Part shown: one piece after another, positions 55,153-64,000 of the stretch | How the letters are laid out: each line of letters opens with the position of its first letter | Numbering within the stretch: the stretch's first letter is position 1 | From: Rhizobium sp. Leaf453 | GTDB taxonomy: Bacteria > Pseudomonadota > Alphaproteobacteria > Rhizobiales > Rhizobiaceae | NCBI RefSeq assembly: GCF_001425605.1 | Contig: NZ_LMRG01000012.1 | Location: forward strand, 186,889-250,888 | DNA length: 64,000 nt | Direction: 5' to 3' | The notes under the pieces: generated by a model | Told to the model about the DNA's origin: nothing | What the model saw: the letters and a program-made list of their open reading frames with translations, nothing else | Databases searched by the model: none | Made by a program: the position numbers and the translations under genes

Positions 55153-56463
55153 ATGAGCACCGGTTTCTTCGGCGATATCGCCAAAATCAAATATGAAGGC
55201 CCAGACAGCACCAACCCGCTGGCCTATCGCTATTACCAGCCGGACGAGATCGTGCTGGGCAAGCGGATGGAAGATCATCTGCGTTTCGCGGTTGCCTATT
55301 GGCACACGTTCACCTGGCCGGGCGGCGATCCCTTCGGCGGCCAGACCTTCCTGCGCCCCTGGTTCGAAGACACGATGAAGGCCGCCAAACTCAAGGCTGA
55401 CGTCGCTTTCGAATTCTTCTCGCTGCTCGGCGTTCCCTACTACTGCTTCCACGATGCCGACGTGCGTCCGGAAGGCAAGAACTTCGCCGAGAACACCAAG
55501 AACCTCAACGAGATCGTCGATTACTTCGCTGAGAAGCAGGCTGCGACCGGCGTCAAGTTGCTCTGGGGCACGGCTAACCTCTTCTCCAACCGCCGCTTCA
55601 TGTCGGGTGCGGCGACCAATCCGGATCCGGATGTCTTTGCCTTCTCAGCCGCGACCGTGAAGACCTGCATGGACGCGACGCAGAAGCTCGGCGGCGAGAA
55701 CTACGTCCTCTGGGGCGGCCGTGAAGGCTATGAAACCCTGCTGAACACCGATCTGAAGCGCGAACTCGATCAGCTCGGCCGCTTCCTCAACCTCGTCGTC
55801 GAGTACAAGCACAAGATCGGCTACAAGGGCACGATCCTGATCGAGCCGAAGCCGCAGGAGCCGACCAAGCATCAGTACGACTACGACGTCGCAACCGTGT
55901 ACGGCTTCCTCAAGAAGAACGGCCTTGAAAACGAAGTGAAGGTCAATATCGAGCAGGGTCATGCGATCCTTGCCGGCCATTCCTTCGAGCATGAACTGGC
56001 GCTCGCCAATGCGCTCGGCATTTTCGGCTCGATCGACATGAACCGCAACGACTACCAGTCCGGCTGGGATACCGACCAGTTCCCCAACAACGTGCCGGAA
56101 ATGGCGCTGGCCTATTACCACGTGCTCGCAGGCGGCGGCTTCAAGACCGGCGGCACCAATTTCGACGCCAAGCTGCGCCGCCAGTCGCTCGATCCGGCAG
56201 ACCTGCTGATCGGTCACATCGGCGGCATGGATTGCTGCGCTCGTGGCCTGAAGGCTGCCGCCAAGATGATCGAAGACAAGGCACTCTCCGCGCCGCTGGC
56301 CGAACGCTATGCCGGCTGGGATTCCGCCGAGAGCCAGAAGCTTCTGAGCGGTGGCTATTCGCTGGACGAGATCGCCCATTATGTCGAGACCAGGGACATC
56401 AACCCTCAGCCGAAATCCGGCAAGCAGGAGCTACTCGAAAACATCGTCAACCGTTACGTTTGA
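55153..56463 (+). CDS. xylA: Xylose isomerase
   Basis: XylA interconverts D-xylose and D-xylulose (and glucose/fructose). The 436-residue class II enzyme has the catalytic region [13 protein letters not shown] (His and Asp), [16 protein letters not shown], and the metal-binding [19 protein letters not shown] and [19 protein letters not shown] motifs. The operon ends with a terminator 28 bp after the stop. Position after xylB gives regulator-kinase-isomerase order. Confidence 0.96.
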   Translation: MSTGFFGDIAKIKYEGPDSTNPLAYRYYQPDEIVLGKRMEDHLRFAVAYWHTFTWPGGDPFGGQTFLRPWFEDTMKAAKLKADVAFEFFSLLGVPYYCFHDADVRPEGKNFAENTKNLNEIVDYFAEKQAATGVKLLWGTANLFSNRRFMSGAATNPDPDVFAFSAATVKTCMDATQKLGGENYVLWGGREGYETLLNTDLKRELDQLGRFLNLVVEYKHKIGYKGTILIEPKPQEPTKHQYDYDVATVYGFLKKNGLENEVKVNIEQGHAILAGHSFEHELALANALGIFGSIDMNRNDYQSGWDTDQFPNNVPEMALAYYHVLAGGGFKTGGTNFDAKLRRQSLDPADLLIGHIGGMDCCARGLKAAAKMIEDKALSAPLAERYAGWDSAESQKLLSGGYSLDEIAHYVETRDINPQPKSGKQELLENIVNRYV

Positions 56464-56490
56464 TAGGCTTTCGCAAGCGGAGAAAAACGG

Positions 56491-56516
56491 AAGGGCGCTA
56501 CGGCGCCCTTTTTTTG
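56491..56516 (+). terminator. Factor-independent terminator of the xyl operon
   Basis: AAGGGCGC and GCGCCCTT pair around TACG, followed by a run of T. It closes the transcript after xylA. Confidence 0.92.
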
Positions 56517-56775
56517 TTTGCGCCCATTCCGTGTAGTTTTAGACTTTTCTCCTATGCGACATTTCGCGCAGCGCGAATAAGGTTGAACTAAAATAAAATT
56601 TTTATCCTTATAAAACAATATATTACTAAGAGTGAGGGAGTAGAATTGCTATAGGGCCGTAAAGACATTTTTAACCACGCGGTTCTACCTCTCGTTACAC
56701 CGCGCCTTTCTCTGCCGACATGATGTCGAATAAGCAGCCCGCATGTCCCTCCTTCTACACCAAAGGATATCAGGC
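56517..56775. other. AT-rich region upstream of the chemoreceptor gene
   Basis: About 260 bp, much of it (56580-56640) AT-rich for this genome. A 15-bp palindrome TTCGCGCAGCGCGAA lies at 56563-56577. It probably contains the chemoreceptor promoter; no gene is supported. Confidence 0.4.
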
Positions 56776-58293
56776 ATGACTGGTACTTCTGCTCTGACAA
56801 AACAACTCAACGAACGGCTCGATTTTGTCGGTCTCGGCGCCGAAGAGCGGGCGATTCTCGCCAAGGCGCAGCCCGTGATTTCGGCCTCCCTCGATAGCGC
56901 CCTCGACAAGTTCTACGTCAAGGCGACGGCTCATCCGGAGACAGCGAAATTCTTTTCCAGCGAAGCACATGTCAAAAGCGCGAAGGCACGGCAGGTGCGT
57001 CATTGGGACAAGATCGCGTCGGGCAATCTCGACGGCGACTATGTCGCAGCCGTTACCACGATCGGCAAGACCCATGCCCGCCTCGGTCTTGAGCCACGCT
57101 GGTATATTGGCGGTTATGCGCTGATCATGGAAACGATCATCAAGAACGTTGTTGAAAACCATCTGCAGGGCTTCCTGCATCGCCAGAAAGCCAAGGCTGT
57201 CAGCAGCGATATCACGGCGATCATGAAGGCCGCTTTCGTTGACATGGACTATGCGATTTCCGTTTATCTGGAAGCCCTGCAGGACGAACGGGTGAAGGCG
57301 GAAGTTGAACGCAAGGCCCTCTCCGACCAGCAGGACGATGCCCTCTCGGCACTGGATGTCTCGCTCAACGGTCTTGCCGGTGGCAACCTGACTGCGCATA
57401 TCGATGCAGCACTCGCGCCGAAATTCGACAATCTGAAATCCAATTTCAACTCCGCGCTTTCGACGCTCGACCAGACGCTCGGAGCGATCGTCGCTGGTGC
57501 AGAAGAAACATCGAGCAACGCCTCCGAACTGGTTTCGGCAACCGACGACATGGCGCGGCGCACGGAGCAGCAAGCGGCCTCCCTGGAAGAGACTGCCGCG
57601 GCGCTGGAAGAGATCACCACGATTTCGAAGGAAGCTGCGATCCGCACCGAAGATGCGCGGCGCGTGGTTCGCACGGCGACCGAGGAAGCGAAGCGATCCG
57701 GCGAAGTGGTCGAGAAGGCTGTTTTCGCAATGAGCGCCATCGAAGAGTCCTCGCGCAAGATCACCCAGATCATCAGCGTTATCGACCAGATCTCGTTCCA
57801 GACCAATCTCCTGGCACTGAACGCCGGCGTTGAGGCGGCGAGGGCAGGCGAGGCAGGCAAGGGTTTTGCCGTTGTCGCGCAGGAAGTGCGCGAACTGGCG
57901 CAGAAATCCGCCGATGCCGCCAAGGAAATCAAGTCGCTGATCGACAAGTCGTTCGAGGATGTCCTCACCGGCGTCTCACTCGTCAACAGCACCGGCGAGG
58001 CTTTGCGCACGATCGGTGAGCAGGTCAATCACATCAACGAGCATATCGATGCGATTGCAGGATCGGCACGGGAGCAGGCCGTCGGTATCGCCGAGATCAA
58101 CACCGCCGTCACCGGCATGGACCAGATGACGCAGCAGAACGCGGCTATGGTGGAAGAGACGGCGGCCGCGACGCACAATTTGATGCGTGTCAGCATGAGC
58201 CTGAAGCAGTTGGCGAGCCAGTTCACGGTTTCCGAGCGGTCGCATTCGGTGCAGGGCGGCAGCCGCACAGCCCCACGCCGACGCGCGGCTTAA
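56776..58293 (+). CDS. Soluble globin-coupled chemoreceptor (HemAT-like)
   Basis: This 505-residue methyl-accepting chemotaxis protein has no membrane segment. Residues 10-165 are a protoglobin heme domain; [20 protein letters not shown] supplies the proximal His100. Residues 190-260 form a HAMP-like linker, and 265-480 the MCP signalling hairpin with the conserved tip [48 protein letters not shown]. It likely senses oxygen in the cytoplasm and controls CheA. There is no C-terminal CheR-binding pentapeptide. ATG 56776 was chosen over 56743 because the globin domain begins there. It lies alone between two sugar operons. Confidence 0.92.
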   Translation: MTGTSALTKQLNERLDFVGLGAEERAILAKAQPVISASLDSALDKFYVKATAHPETAKFFSSEAHVKSAKARQVRHWDKIASGNLDGDYVAAVTTIGKTHARLGLEPRWYIGGYALIMETIIKNVVENHLQGFLHRQKAKAVSSDITAIMKAAFVDMDYAISVYLEALQDERVKAEVERKALSDQQDDALSALDVSLNGLAGGNLTAHIDAALAPKFDNLKSNFNSALSTLDQTLGAIVAGAEETSSNASELVSATDDMARRTEQQAASLEETAAALEEITTISKEAAIRTEDARRVVRTATEEAKRSGEVVEKAVFAMSAIEESSRKITQIISVIDQISFQTNLLALNAGVEAARAGEAGKGFAVVAQEVRELAQKSADAAKEIKSLIDKSFEDVLTGVSLVNSTGEALRTIGEQVNHINEHIDAIAGSAREQAVGIAEINTAVTGMDQMTQQNAAMVEETAAATHNLMRVSMSLKQLASQFTVSERSHSVQGGSRTAPRRRAA

Positions 58294-58315
58294 GGGGGCA
58301 CGGGGCGGAGCGCAT

Positions 58316-59350
58316 CTATCGCTTCGCCGTCCACTGGCGGGATGGTGCCGCGACAGAATTCCGCACGATCAAATCCGGCCGAAGCAGGATTTCCGTTTCG
58401 GCCGGCTTTCCGTCGGAGAGCAGTTCCAGCAGCAACGCCATCGCATGCTTGCCGATCAACGTGCGCGGTTGGCGGATCGTGGTCAGCGCCGGTGACATGA
58501 AACTCGCCTGTGGCACGTCATCGAAGCCGGTGACCGAAAAATCCCGCGGAATATCATAGCCGCGCCCGCCGAGGCCGATCATCACGCCGATCGCCGTCTG
58601 GTCGTTGACGCACATGAAGGCGGTCGGCAGCGTGTCGCGCATGAAAAGCTGCTCCACGGCCAGTCGTCCGCTTTCGATTGTGCCGTCGCCTTCGAAGACG
58701 ATGCGCAGGTCCGCCGGCACATTGGCGGCGTTCAATCCGGCCTCATACCCCTGCCGGCGCCGTCCGTAGGCAAGCCGCGTTCGTGAATCGCCGATGAAGG
58801 CGATCTTGCGATGGCCCTCGGATATCAGAAGATCGACTACCTTGCGCGCGCCCTCGATATCGTCGACGCCGACATAGGGAATGCCGCCGTTGAACACAGG
58901 CTCGAACACGCCGACGCTGGGCGGCAGGCGTGCCGTCATCGTCTGGTGTCCGAAGGGCAGGATACCGGTAAACAGGATCAACCCCGCCGCCTGGTTGGAA
59001 TTGAGGAACTTCAGATATTCCAGACCACGCTGGGCGTCGTTCTGCGTATGGCCGATCAGTACGCCATAGCCATGCGACCGCGCCTCGTTCTCAAGGCCGA
59101 CAAGGATGTTGGAAAAATTGGGGTCGCCGATGTCAGGCGCCACGACGAGAATCATGTTCGACCGGCCGAGCCGGAGGCTGCGCGCCATCGCATTGGTCGT
59201 GTAACCGGTGATGGCAATCGCCTGGTTGACCTTCAGGCGCGTCGAGTTTGCAACCTTCTCCGGCGTGTGAATGGCGCGCGAAACAGTCGCGATCGAAACC
59301 TCGGCAATCCGGGCGACATCTTCGATTGTTGCGGGCGTGGAATTCGACAC
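58316..59350 (-). CDS. LacI-family regulator divergent from a sugar ABC importer
   Basis: This 344-residue repressor has a LacI helix-turn-helix (TIEDVARIAEVSIATVSRAIHTPEKVANST) and a PBP-like sensing domain (MILVVAPDIGDPNFSNILVGLENEARSHGYGVLIG, VNDQTAIGVMIGLGGRGYDIP). The GTG at 59350 is preferred: AAGG lies seven bases upstream and the family begins there; the open frame runs to 59512 through operator DNA. Two LacI-type palindromes lie between it and the importer genes, so it probably controls both directions. Its inducer is the unknown sugar. Confidence 0.9.
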   Translation of the reverse strand: MSNSTPATIEDVARIAEVSIATVSRAIHTPEKVANSTRLKVNQAIAITGYTTNAMARSLRLGRSNMILVVAPDIGDPNFSNILVGLENEARSHGYGVLIGHTQNDAQRGLEYLKFLNSNQAAGLILFTGILPFGHQTMTARLPPSVGVFEPVFNGGIPYVGVDDIEGARKVVDLLISEGHRKIAFIGDSRTRLAYGRRRQGYEAGLNAANVPADLRIVFEGDGTIESGRLAVEQLFMRDTLPTAFMCVNDQTAIGVMIGLGGRGYDIPRDFSVTGFDDVPQASFMSPALTTIRQPRTLIGKHAMALLLELLSDGKPAETEILLRPDLIVRNSVAAPSRQWTAKR

Positions 59351-59440
59351 GGGTCTGCCTTGGGTCTCGTCTGCGCGGGACACTACACACAAGCTCCGGG
59401 AGGTCAAAGCCCGCCCCCAGAAATTCTGCGTTATCCAATG

Positions 59441-59456
59441 ATGTAAACCTTTACAT
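59441..59456. promoter_or_regulatory. Candidate LacI-type operator 1 of the sugar importer
   Basis: ATGTAAACCTTTACAT has perfect 7-bp arms (ATGTAAA/TTTACAT) around CC. It is the exact reverse complement of the second site and lies 91 bp upstream of the LacI GTG. Confidence 0.75.
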
Positions 59457-59461
59457 GACAA

Positions 59462-59477
59462 ATGTAAAGGTTTACAT
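59462..59477. promoter_or_regulatory. Candidate LacI-type operator 2 of the sugar importer
   Basis: ATGTAAAGGTTTACAT has the same arms around GG, 38 bp before the ATPase start codon. The centres of the two sites are 21 bp apart, two helical turns, so two dimers could bind one face of the DNA. Confidence 0.75.
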
Positions 59478-59514
59478 AGGTCCTCAAGCGGATGGGAGCC
59501 GCAGGGAGGCAAGC

Positions 59515-61041
59515 ATGAATTCGGAGTCCGTCGACGCCGGCACCACAGTGTTGTCCGCGCGGCGTATCAGCAAGTCGTTCAACGGCGTGCAGGTTCTCTT
59601 CAGTGTCGATTTCGATCTGCGCGCCGGCGAAATCCATGCCCTCATGGGCGAGAATGGCGCGGGGAAGTCGACCCTGGTCAAAATCCTCTCCGGCTTCGAA
59701 CAGCCGACTTCCGGCGAAATCCTTCTCGATGGCAATCCGATCAAGCTGCCGCCGAATGGCGCGGCCGAAGCGCTGGGCATTGTCATCATCCATCAGGAAT
59801 TCAATCTGGCCGAACACCTGACGGTGACCGAGAGCCTGTTCCTCGGTCGCGAGGTGACGCGCTTCGGTGTTCTGGACCGCAAATACATGCGCTCGGAAGC
59901 GCGTCGCGTCCTCGATCTGCTCGGCTCGCATGTCGATGAGAATGCGATGATCAGTTCGTTATCCATCGCCGACAAGCAGATGGTCGAAATCGCCAAGGCG
60001 ATCAGCCGCGATGCGCGCGTCGTGTTCATGGATGAACCGACGGCGGTCCTGTCTCGCGAGGAAACCAATTTCCTGTTCCGGCAGGTGCGCAAGCTGCGCG
60101 ATCAGGGCACGAGTTTCGTCTTCGTGTCGCACAAGCTTGATGAGGTCATGGAACTGACGGATCGCGTCACAGTGCTGCGCGATGGCCAGTGGATCAAGAC
60201 CTCGCGCACCGCGATCTTGGATGGCGAGGCGATCGCCCAGTTGATGGTCGGCCGCGAACTGTCCAGCCTCTATCCGGCCAAGAGTGAGCCGAATGTCGAT
60301 GAGGAAACCGCGCTGAGTGTCAAAGGCCTGTCGACCGGCTATGTCCAGGATGCCAGCTTCGATGTCCGCAAGGGTGAGATCATCGGCTTTTCCGGCATGA
60401 TCGGCTCCGGACGTACCGAGTTGATGGAAGCGATCGCCGGCTTGCGGCCAAGGACGGCGGGTGAGGTGGTCATCAAGGGTGAGGCCGTGTTGTCCGGCGA
60501 TGTCCACGCCGCGAACCGTTGCGGGCTCGCCTACATGACCAAGGACCGCAAGTCCAAGGGCCTGCTGCTCAATTCCGGCATGATGGCCAACCTGACGCTA
60601 CAGTCGCTCGATAAGCATGGCAAGTTCGGTTATCTCAGCCCGTCCAGCGAGGCCTCGGCGCTGGAGCGCGCCCGTCGGCGGTTCGATATCCGCGTGCGCG
60701 ACGGAAGTGTCGCCGCGCGCCGCATGTCGGGTGGCAACCAGCAGAAGCTGCTGCTTGCCAAGGTCATGGAGACGGAGCCGGACATCATCATCATCGATGA
60801 GCCGACACGCGGCATCGATGTCGGCACCAAGCAGCAGATTTATCATTTCATTTCGGCGCTTGCTCGCGACGGCCGCTCGATCATCGTCGTGTCGTCGGAA
60901 ATGCCGGAGGTTATCGGTCTGTGCACTCGCGTCGCCGTGATGCGAGAGGGCCAGATCGTCGGCATGCTGGAAGGCGACGAAATCTCCGAGCAGGAGATCA
61001 TGCGCTACGCGGCGGGCTTGAAGAAAAAAGCGGCTGCCTGA
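59515..61041 (+). CDS. Sugar ABC transporter ATP-binding protein (RbsA/MglA family)
   Basis: This 508-residue protein has two ATPase modules in tandem. The first (about 18-255) has Walker A GENGAGKST and Walker B VVFMDEPTAVLS; the second (about 270-505) has the degenerate GMIGSGRTE in place of Walker A, the signature MSGGNQQKLLLAKVM and IIIDEPTRGIDVGTK. This is the standard class 2 (CUT2) ATPase. ATG 59515 is chosen from GGGAGG six bases upstream. It is the first gene of an ATPase-permease-binding protein operon under the divergent LacI regulator. Confidence 0.94.
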   Translation: MNSESVDAGTTVLSARRISKSFNGVQVLFSVDFDLRAGEIHALMGENGAGKSTLVKILSGFEQPTSGEILLDGNPIKLPPNGAAEALGIVIIHQEFNLAEHLTVTESLFLGREVTRFGVLDRKYMRSEARRVLDLLGSHVDENAMISSLSIADKQMVEIAKAISRDARVVFMDEPTAVLSREETNFLFRQVRKLRDQGTSFVFVSHKLDEVMELTDRVTVLRDGQWIKTSRTAILDGEAIAQLMVGRELSSLYPAKSEPNVDEETALSVKGLSTGYVQDASFDVRKGEIIGFSGMIGSGRTELMEAIAGLRPRTAGEVVIKGEAVLSGDVHAANRCGLAYMTKDRKSKGLLLNSGMMANLTLQSLDKHGKFGYLSPSSEASALERARRRFDIRVRDGSVAARRMSGGNQQKLLLAKVMETEPDIIIIDEPTRGIDVGTKQQIYHFISALARDGRSIIVVSSEMPEVIGLCTRVAVMREGQIVGMLEGDEISEQEIMRYAAGLKKKAAA

Positions 61042-61110
61042 AAGCGCCTGGCGCATCGGCAGTCAAGAAGCAATTCCCAGGGATAATGGGATCGGGAGGC
61101 AGGTTTGGAC

Positions 61111-62115
61111 ATGAGCGTGAACGAGGAAAGCAGGGAGATCCGGCGCCGCAGCTGGCGGGATATCGATCTAAGGGCGGTCGCACCCTTCGCCGCACTGGTG
61201 CTGCTGTTGATCGTCGGTGCGCTCGTCAATCCGAATTTCATCGGCCTGACCAATCTCGCCAATGTCGCGACGCGCAGTGCATTCATCGCCATCATCGCCG
61301 TCGGCGCGACCTTCGTGATCTCGTCGGGAGACCTCGACCTGTCGGTCGGTTCCATGGTCGCCTTCGTCGCATCTCTCATGATCCTCTTCATGAATTCAGG
61401 TGCAATCGCGGATCCCGCGCTGATGCTGACGGCGGCAGTCGTTCTCACCGTCATCATCGGTGCGGGCTGCGGACTTCTCAACGGCCTGATCACCACCGTC
61501 GGCCGGATCGAGCCCTTCATCGCCACGCTCGGCACGATGGGCATCTATCGCGGCCTGACCACCTGGTTGTCGCAAGGTGGCGCGATCACGCTGCGCGAGC
61601 CCGAGCTTCAGACCCTGTACCGTCCGGCCTATTTCGGTTCCATTCTGGGTGTTCCGGTTCCGATCGTCGTGATCCTCGCCGTGACTGCCGTTGCCGCGTT
61701 CGTACTCTATCGCACCCGCTATGGCCGTCATGTGGTCGCCGTCGGCTCCAATTCGGATGTCGCGCGCTATTCCGGTATCCCGGTCAATCGCGTGCGCACC
61801 ATCGCCTTCGTCATCCAGGGGCTCTGTGTCGCGATTGCCGTCCTTCTCTATGTTCCACGTCTCGGGTCGACATCGGCCACCACCGGCATCCTTTGGGAAC
61901 TGCAGGCGATCACCGCCGTCGTCGTCGGTGGCACGGCGCTGAAGGGCGGCGCCGGGCGTGTCTGGGGCACGATCTGCGGCGCCTTCATTCTCGAACTGGT
62001 CGGCAACATCATGCTGCTGTCCAATTTCATCAGCGAATATCTGATCGGCGCCATTCAGGGCTCGATCATCATCATTGCGATGCTCGTCCAGCGCTCGCTG
62101 GTTCGGAAATCGTGA
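61111..62115 (+). CDS. Sugar ABC transporter permease (RbsC family)
   Basis: This 334-residue permease has about nine to ten membrane helices and the motifs VISSGDLDLSVGSMVAF, FIATLGTMGIYRGLTTWLSQGG and TRYGRHVVAVGSNSDVARYSGIPV, all typical of RbsC-like CUT2 permeases. It follows the ATPase after 69 bp. The ATG at 61111 is chosen; a TTG at 61105 is also possible behind the same GGGAGG. Confidence 0.93.
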   Translation: MSVNEESREIRRRSWRDIDLRAVAPFAALVLLLIVGALVNPNFIGLTNLANVATRSAFIAIIAVGATFVISSGDLDLSVGSMVAFVASLMILFMNSGAIADPALMLTAAVVLTVIIGAGCGLLNGLITTVGRIEPFIATLGTMGIYRGLTTWLSQGGAITLREPELQTLYRPAYFGSILGVPVPIVVILAVTAVAAFVLYRTRYGRHVVAVGSNSDVARYSGIPVNRVRTIAFVIQGLCVAIAVLLYVPRLGSTSATTGILWELQAITAVVVGGTALKGGAGRVWGTICGAFILELVGNIMLLSNFISEYLIGAIQGSIIIIAMLVQRSLVRKS

Positions 62116-62233
62116 GGCCAGGCAATTCCAGCAAGCGTGTGAAGCGGTTTTGCTGGAATTGCGGGGAAGAGAGAGCCGGGTTCAACAGGTCGCCCGGCCC
62201 CGAAAGGTGGACCTGATATTTGGGAGGATAAAC

Positions 62234-63184
62234 ATGCGTAAGAAACTGTTGAGCCTGACCGTTGCGGCGCTGGCTCTGGCCTTCGCCGGCACCGTGCAGG
62301 CGCAGGATACCAAGACGATCGGCGTTTCGATCCCCGCGGCCGACCATGGCTGGACCGCCGGTGTCGTGTTTCACGCCGAACGCGTCGCCAAGCTCTTGAT
62401 GGCTGCCCATCCGGGCCTCAACGTCATCGTCAAGACGTCGCCGGATCCGGCAACCCAGGCCAACGCCGTGCAGGACCTTGCGGTTCAGGGCATCGATGCG
62501 CTGGTTATCCTGCCGTCCGATCCGGATCCGCTGGTCAACGCCATCAAGGAAGTCAAGGACGCCGGCAAGTTCGTGACGATCGTCGACCGCGCGCCGAGCG
62601 TCAACGACAGCACGATCCGCGACCTCTACGTCGCCGGTAACAATCCGGCGCTCGGCCAGACTGCCGGCGAATACATCAAGAAGACAACGCCGGACGCTGA
62701 AGTCGTCATCATCCGAGGCCTGCCGATCCCGATCGATCAGCAGCGCCAGGATGGTTTCGACAAGGGCATCGAAGGCTCCAACGTCAAGGTTCTCGACCGC
62801 CAGTTCGGCAACTGGAACCGCGACGACGCCTTCAAGGTCATGCAGGACTACCTGACCAAGTACCCGAAGATCGACGTGGTCTGGTGCCAGGACGACGACA
62901 TGGCTGTCGGCGTGCTGCAGGCTATCGAGCAGGCCAAGCGCACCGACATCCAGTATGTCGTTGCCGGCGCCGGTTCGAAGGACATGATCAAGAAGGTCAT
63001 GGACGGAGACAAGATGATCCCGGTCGACGTTCTCTATCCGCCGGCAATGGTCGGTACCGCCATGGAAATGACGGCTGCCGCCCTCTACGATCAGGTTCCG
63101 GTCTCCGGCACCTACACGATCGACGCGACGCTCATCACCAAGGAGAACGCGGCCAACTACTACTTCCCGGATTCCCCGTTCTGA
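62234..63184 (+). CDS. Sugar ABC transporter substrate-binding protein (RbsB family)
   Basis: This 316-residue periplasmic protein has a signal peptide (MRKKLLSLTVAALALAFAGTVQA, cleaved before QD) and a Peripla_BP_4 fold (IGVSIPAADHGWTAGVVFHAE, GIDALVILPSDPDPLVNAIKEVKDAGKFVTIVDR, WCQDDDMAVGVLQAI). It delivers the sugar to the CUT2 permease. The ATG at 62234 has GGGAGGAT five bases upstream. Which sugar is bound cannot be read; ribose-, allose- or polyol-like ligands are possible. Confidence 0.94.
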   Translation: MRKKLLSLTVAALALAFAGTVQAQDTKTIGVSIPAADHGWTAGVVFHAERVAKLLMAAHPGLNVIVKTSPDPATQANAVQDLAVQGIDALVILPSDPDPLVNAIKEVKDAGKFVTIVDRAPSVNDSTIRDLYVAGNNPALGQTAGEYIKKTTPDAEVVIIRGLPIPIDQQRQDGFDKGIEGSNVKVLDRQFGNWNRDDAFKVMQDYLTKYPKIDVVWCQDDDMAVGVLQAIEQAKRTDIQYVVAGAGSKDMIKKVMDGDKMIPVDVLYPPAMVGTAMEMTAAALYDQVPVSGTYTIDATLITKENAANYYFPDSPF

Positions 63185-63203
63185 TCCGGATGTGATGCCT
63201 GCG

Positions 63204-63240
63204 CTGCCCGCGGCTTGATGCTGCGGGCAGTTTTTCTTTT
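63204..63240 (+). terminator. Terminator-like hairpin after the binding-protein gene
   Basis: CTGCCCGCGGC and GCTGCGGGCAG form a stem (one mismatch) around TTGAT, followed by TTTTTCTTTT. It ends or attenuates the importer transcript before the isomerase gene 190 bp downstream. Confidence 0.85.
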
Positions 63241-63429
63241 GGCGCGGATTTTTTCAAAATTTTCAGCACGCGCCGGATTGTCCCCTCGCTCAAACATGAT
63301 AGCTTTCAGCCGCGCTGCAACGTTTCAGGTTTAGAGACTGCTGTTAGATGTACGTACCGCAAAAATAGTTTTAAGAAGAATCTTGGTTGGCCGGGGATGA
63401 GCGGCGACCGTCGAAGGAGGAGACGACAG

Positions 63430-64000
63430 ATGAAGACCATCAAAGGCCCGGCACTTTTCCTGGGGCAGTTCGCGGGCGATGCGGCCCCCTTCAACTCATG
63501 GGATTCGATCACCAAATGGGCGGCGGATTGCGGCTATATCGGTGTTCAGGTGCCAACCTGGGCCGGTCAGCTTTTCGACCTCAAGAAGGCCGCCGAATCC
63601 AAGACGTATTGCGACGAATTTGCCGGCAAGGCGCGCGAGAACGGCATCGAGGTGACAGAGCTTTCGACCCACCTTCAGGGGCAGTTGGTCGCGGTCAATC
63701 CCGTCTACGACGAGGCCTTCGACGGCTTTGCAGCGCCGGAAGTGCGTGGCAATCCCAAGGCACGGCAGGAATGGGCGGTCGAGCAGGTCAAGATGGCGCT
63801 GACGGCGTCCAAGCATCTGGGCATCAAGGCACATGCGACGTTCTCGGGCGCGCTTGCTTGGCCGTTCATGTATCCCTGGCCGCAGCGCCCCGCTGGCCTG
63901 GTTGAAACCGCCTTTGACGAACTCGCCCGCCGCTGGAAGCCGATCCTTGACCATGCCGAGGATTGCGGCGTCGATGTCGCCTACGAGATCCACCCCGGCG
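63430..64000 (+). CDS. TIM-barrel sugar phosphate isomerase/epimerase, N-terminal part
   Basis: The gene runs off the window end; 190 residues are visible. The N-terminus (MKTIKGPALFLGQFAGDAAPFNSWDSITKWAADCGYIGVQVPTW) and the AYEIHPG segment with a metal-ligand Glu match the AP-endonuclease-2/xylose-isomerase-like TIM-barrel family. A GGAGGAG lies seven bases before the ATG. It follows the CUT2 importer on the same strand after a terminator-like hairpin, so it probably acts on the imported sugar, likely together with a dehydrogenase beyond the window (inference). Confidence 0.85.
   Translation, partial: MKTIKGPALFLGQFAGDAAPFNSWDSITKWAADCGYIGVQVPTWAGQLFDLKKAAESKTYCDEFAGKARENGIEVTELSTHLQGQLVAVNPVYDEAFDGFAAPEVRGNPKARQEWAVEQVKMALTASKHLGIKAHATFSGALAWPFMYPWPQRPAGLVETAFDELARRWKPILDHAEDCGVDVAYEIHPG

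Overview
The window is GC-rich chromosomal DNA of an alphaproteobacterium, most likely Rhizobiaceae (Rhizobium/Agrobacterium/Sinorhizobium group). The signs are the aerobic cob gene block, a Pha-type antiporter with fused A and B subunits, a short ModE without a molybdate domain, a PrsDE-like type I exporter, a DUF3008 peptide, the ligase-associated exonuclease/ATP-dependent ligase pair, and mosaic intergenic palindromes of the kind described in rhizobia. I saw no rRNA, tRNA, CRISPR array, transposase or phage gene. Genus assignment is inference; gene identities rest on motifs and family resemblance read by eye.

Layout. 1-3.5 kb: end of a carbohydrate ABC importer (binding protein, two permeases, UgpC/MalK-like ATPase). 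3.5-6.7 kb: modE facing modABC, with two candidate Mo-boxes upstream of modA. 6.7-8.4 kb: ung and a DMT exporter. 8.5-11.6 kb: type I secretion ABC protein and adaptor with no visible substrate gene. 11.9-19.2 kb: cobF-G-H-I-J, cobK (reverse strand), cobL and cobM, covering corrin-ring methylation, contraction, reduction and rearrangement by the oxygen-dependent route. 19.2-25.2 kb: phaAB-C-D-E-F-G. 25.6-27.6 kb: an OmpR-type two-component system. 28-29.4 kb: an orphan NodT/OprM outer-membrane lipoprotein. 29.8-33.4 kb: a FlxA-like coiled-coil protein and a CHASE-PAS-GGDEF-EAL c-di-GMP enzyme. 33.4-38.7 kb: DUF3008 peptide, DNA ligase plus exonuclease, nucleoside hydrolase and a DadA-like dehydrogenase. 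38.9-43.5 kb: a membrane-anchored histidine-rich protein, lysS and gltX. 43.8-47.2 kb: ArsR regulator with two SRPBCC proteins, a TerC protein and an AraC/GyrI-like regulator. 47.3-51.2 kb: a TetR regulator divergent from an EmrAB-type pump. 51.3-56.5 kb: a metallophosphoesterase, then a LacI regulator with xylB and xylA. 56.8-64 kb: a soluble globin-coupled chemoreceptor, a LacI regulator divergent from an RbsABC-type sugar importer, and the start of a TIM-barrel sugar isomerase cut by the window end.

Regulatory DNA is unusually readable. It includes Mo-box-like sites (6591-6614, 6634-6657), an ArsR-type operator (43752-43773), two TetR-type operators (48041-48058, 48096-48118), a 20-bp palindrome before the xyl operon (52495-52514) and two 16-bp LacI-type palindromes 21 bp apart (59441-59456, 59462-59477). 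Several factor-independent terminators and three mosaic palindromic elements (27566-27683, 41905-42040, 49421-49532) are also visible.

The least explained items are the histidine-rich protein at 38947-40329, a 12-bp triplication inside the Fe-S/siroheme cysteine motif of cobG, the overlapping divergent start codons of cobK and cobL, and the uncharacterised LacI-controlled sugar cluster at the right end. I did not find a clearly new multi-gene system.
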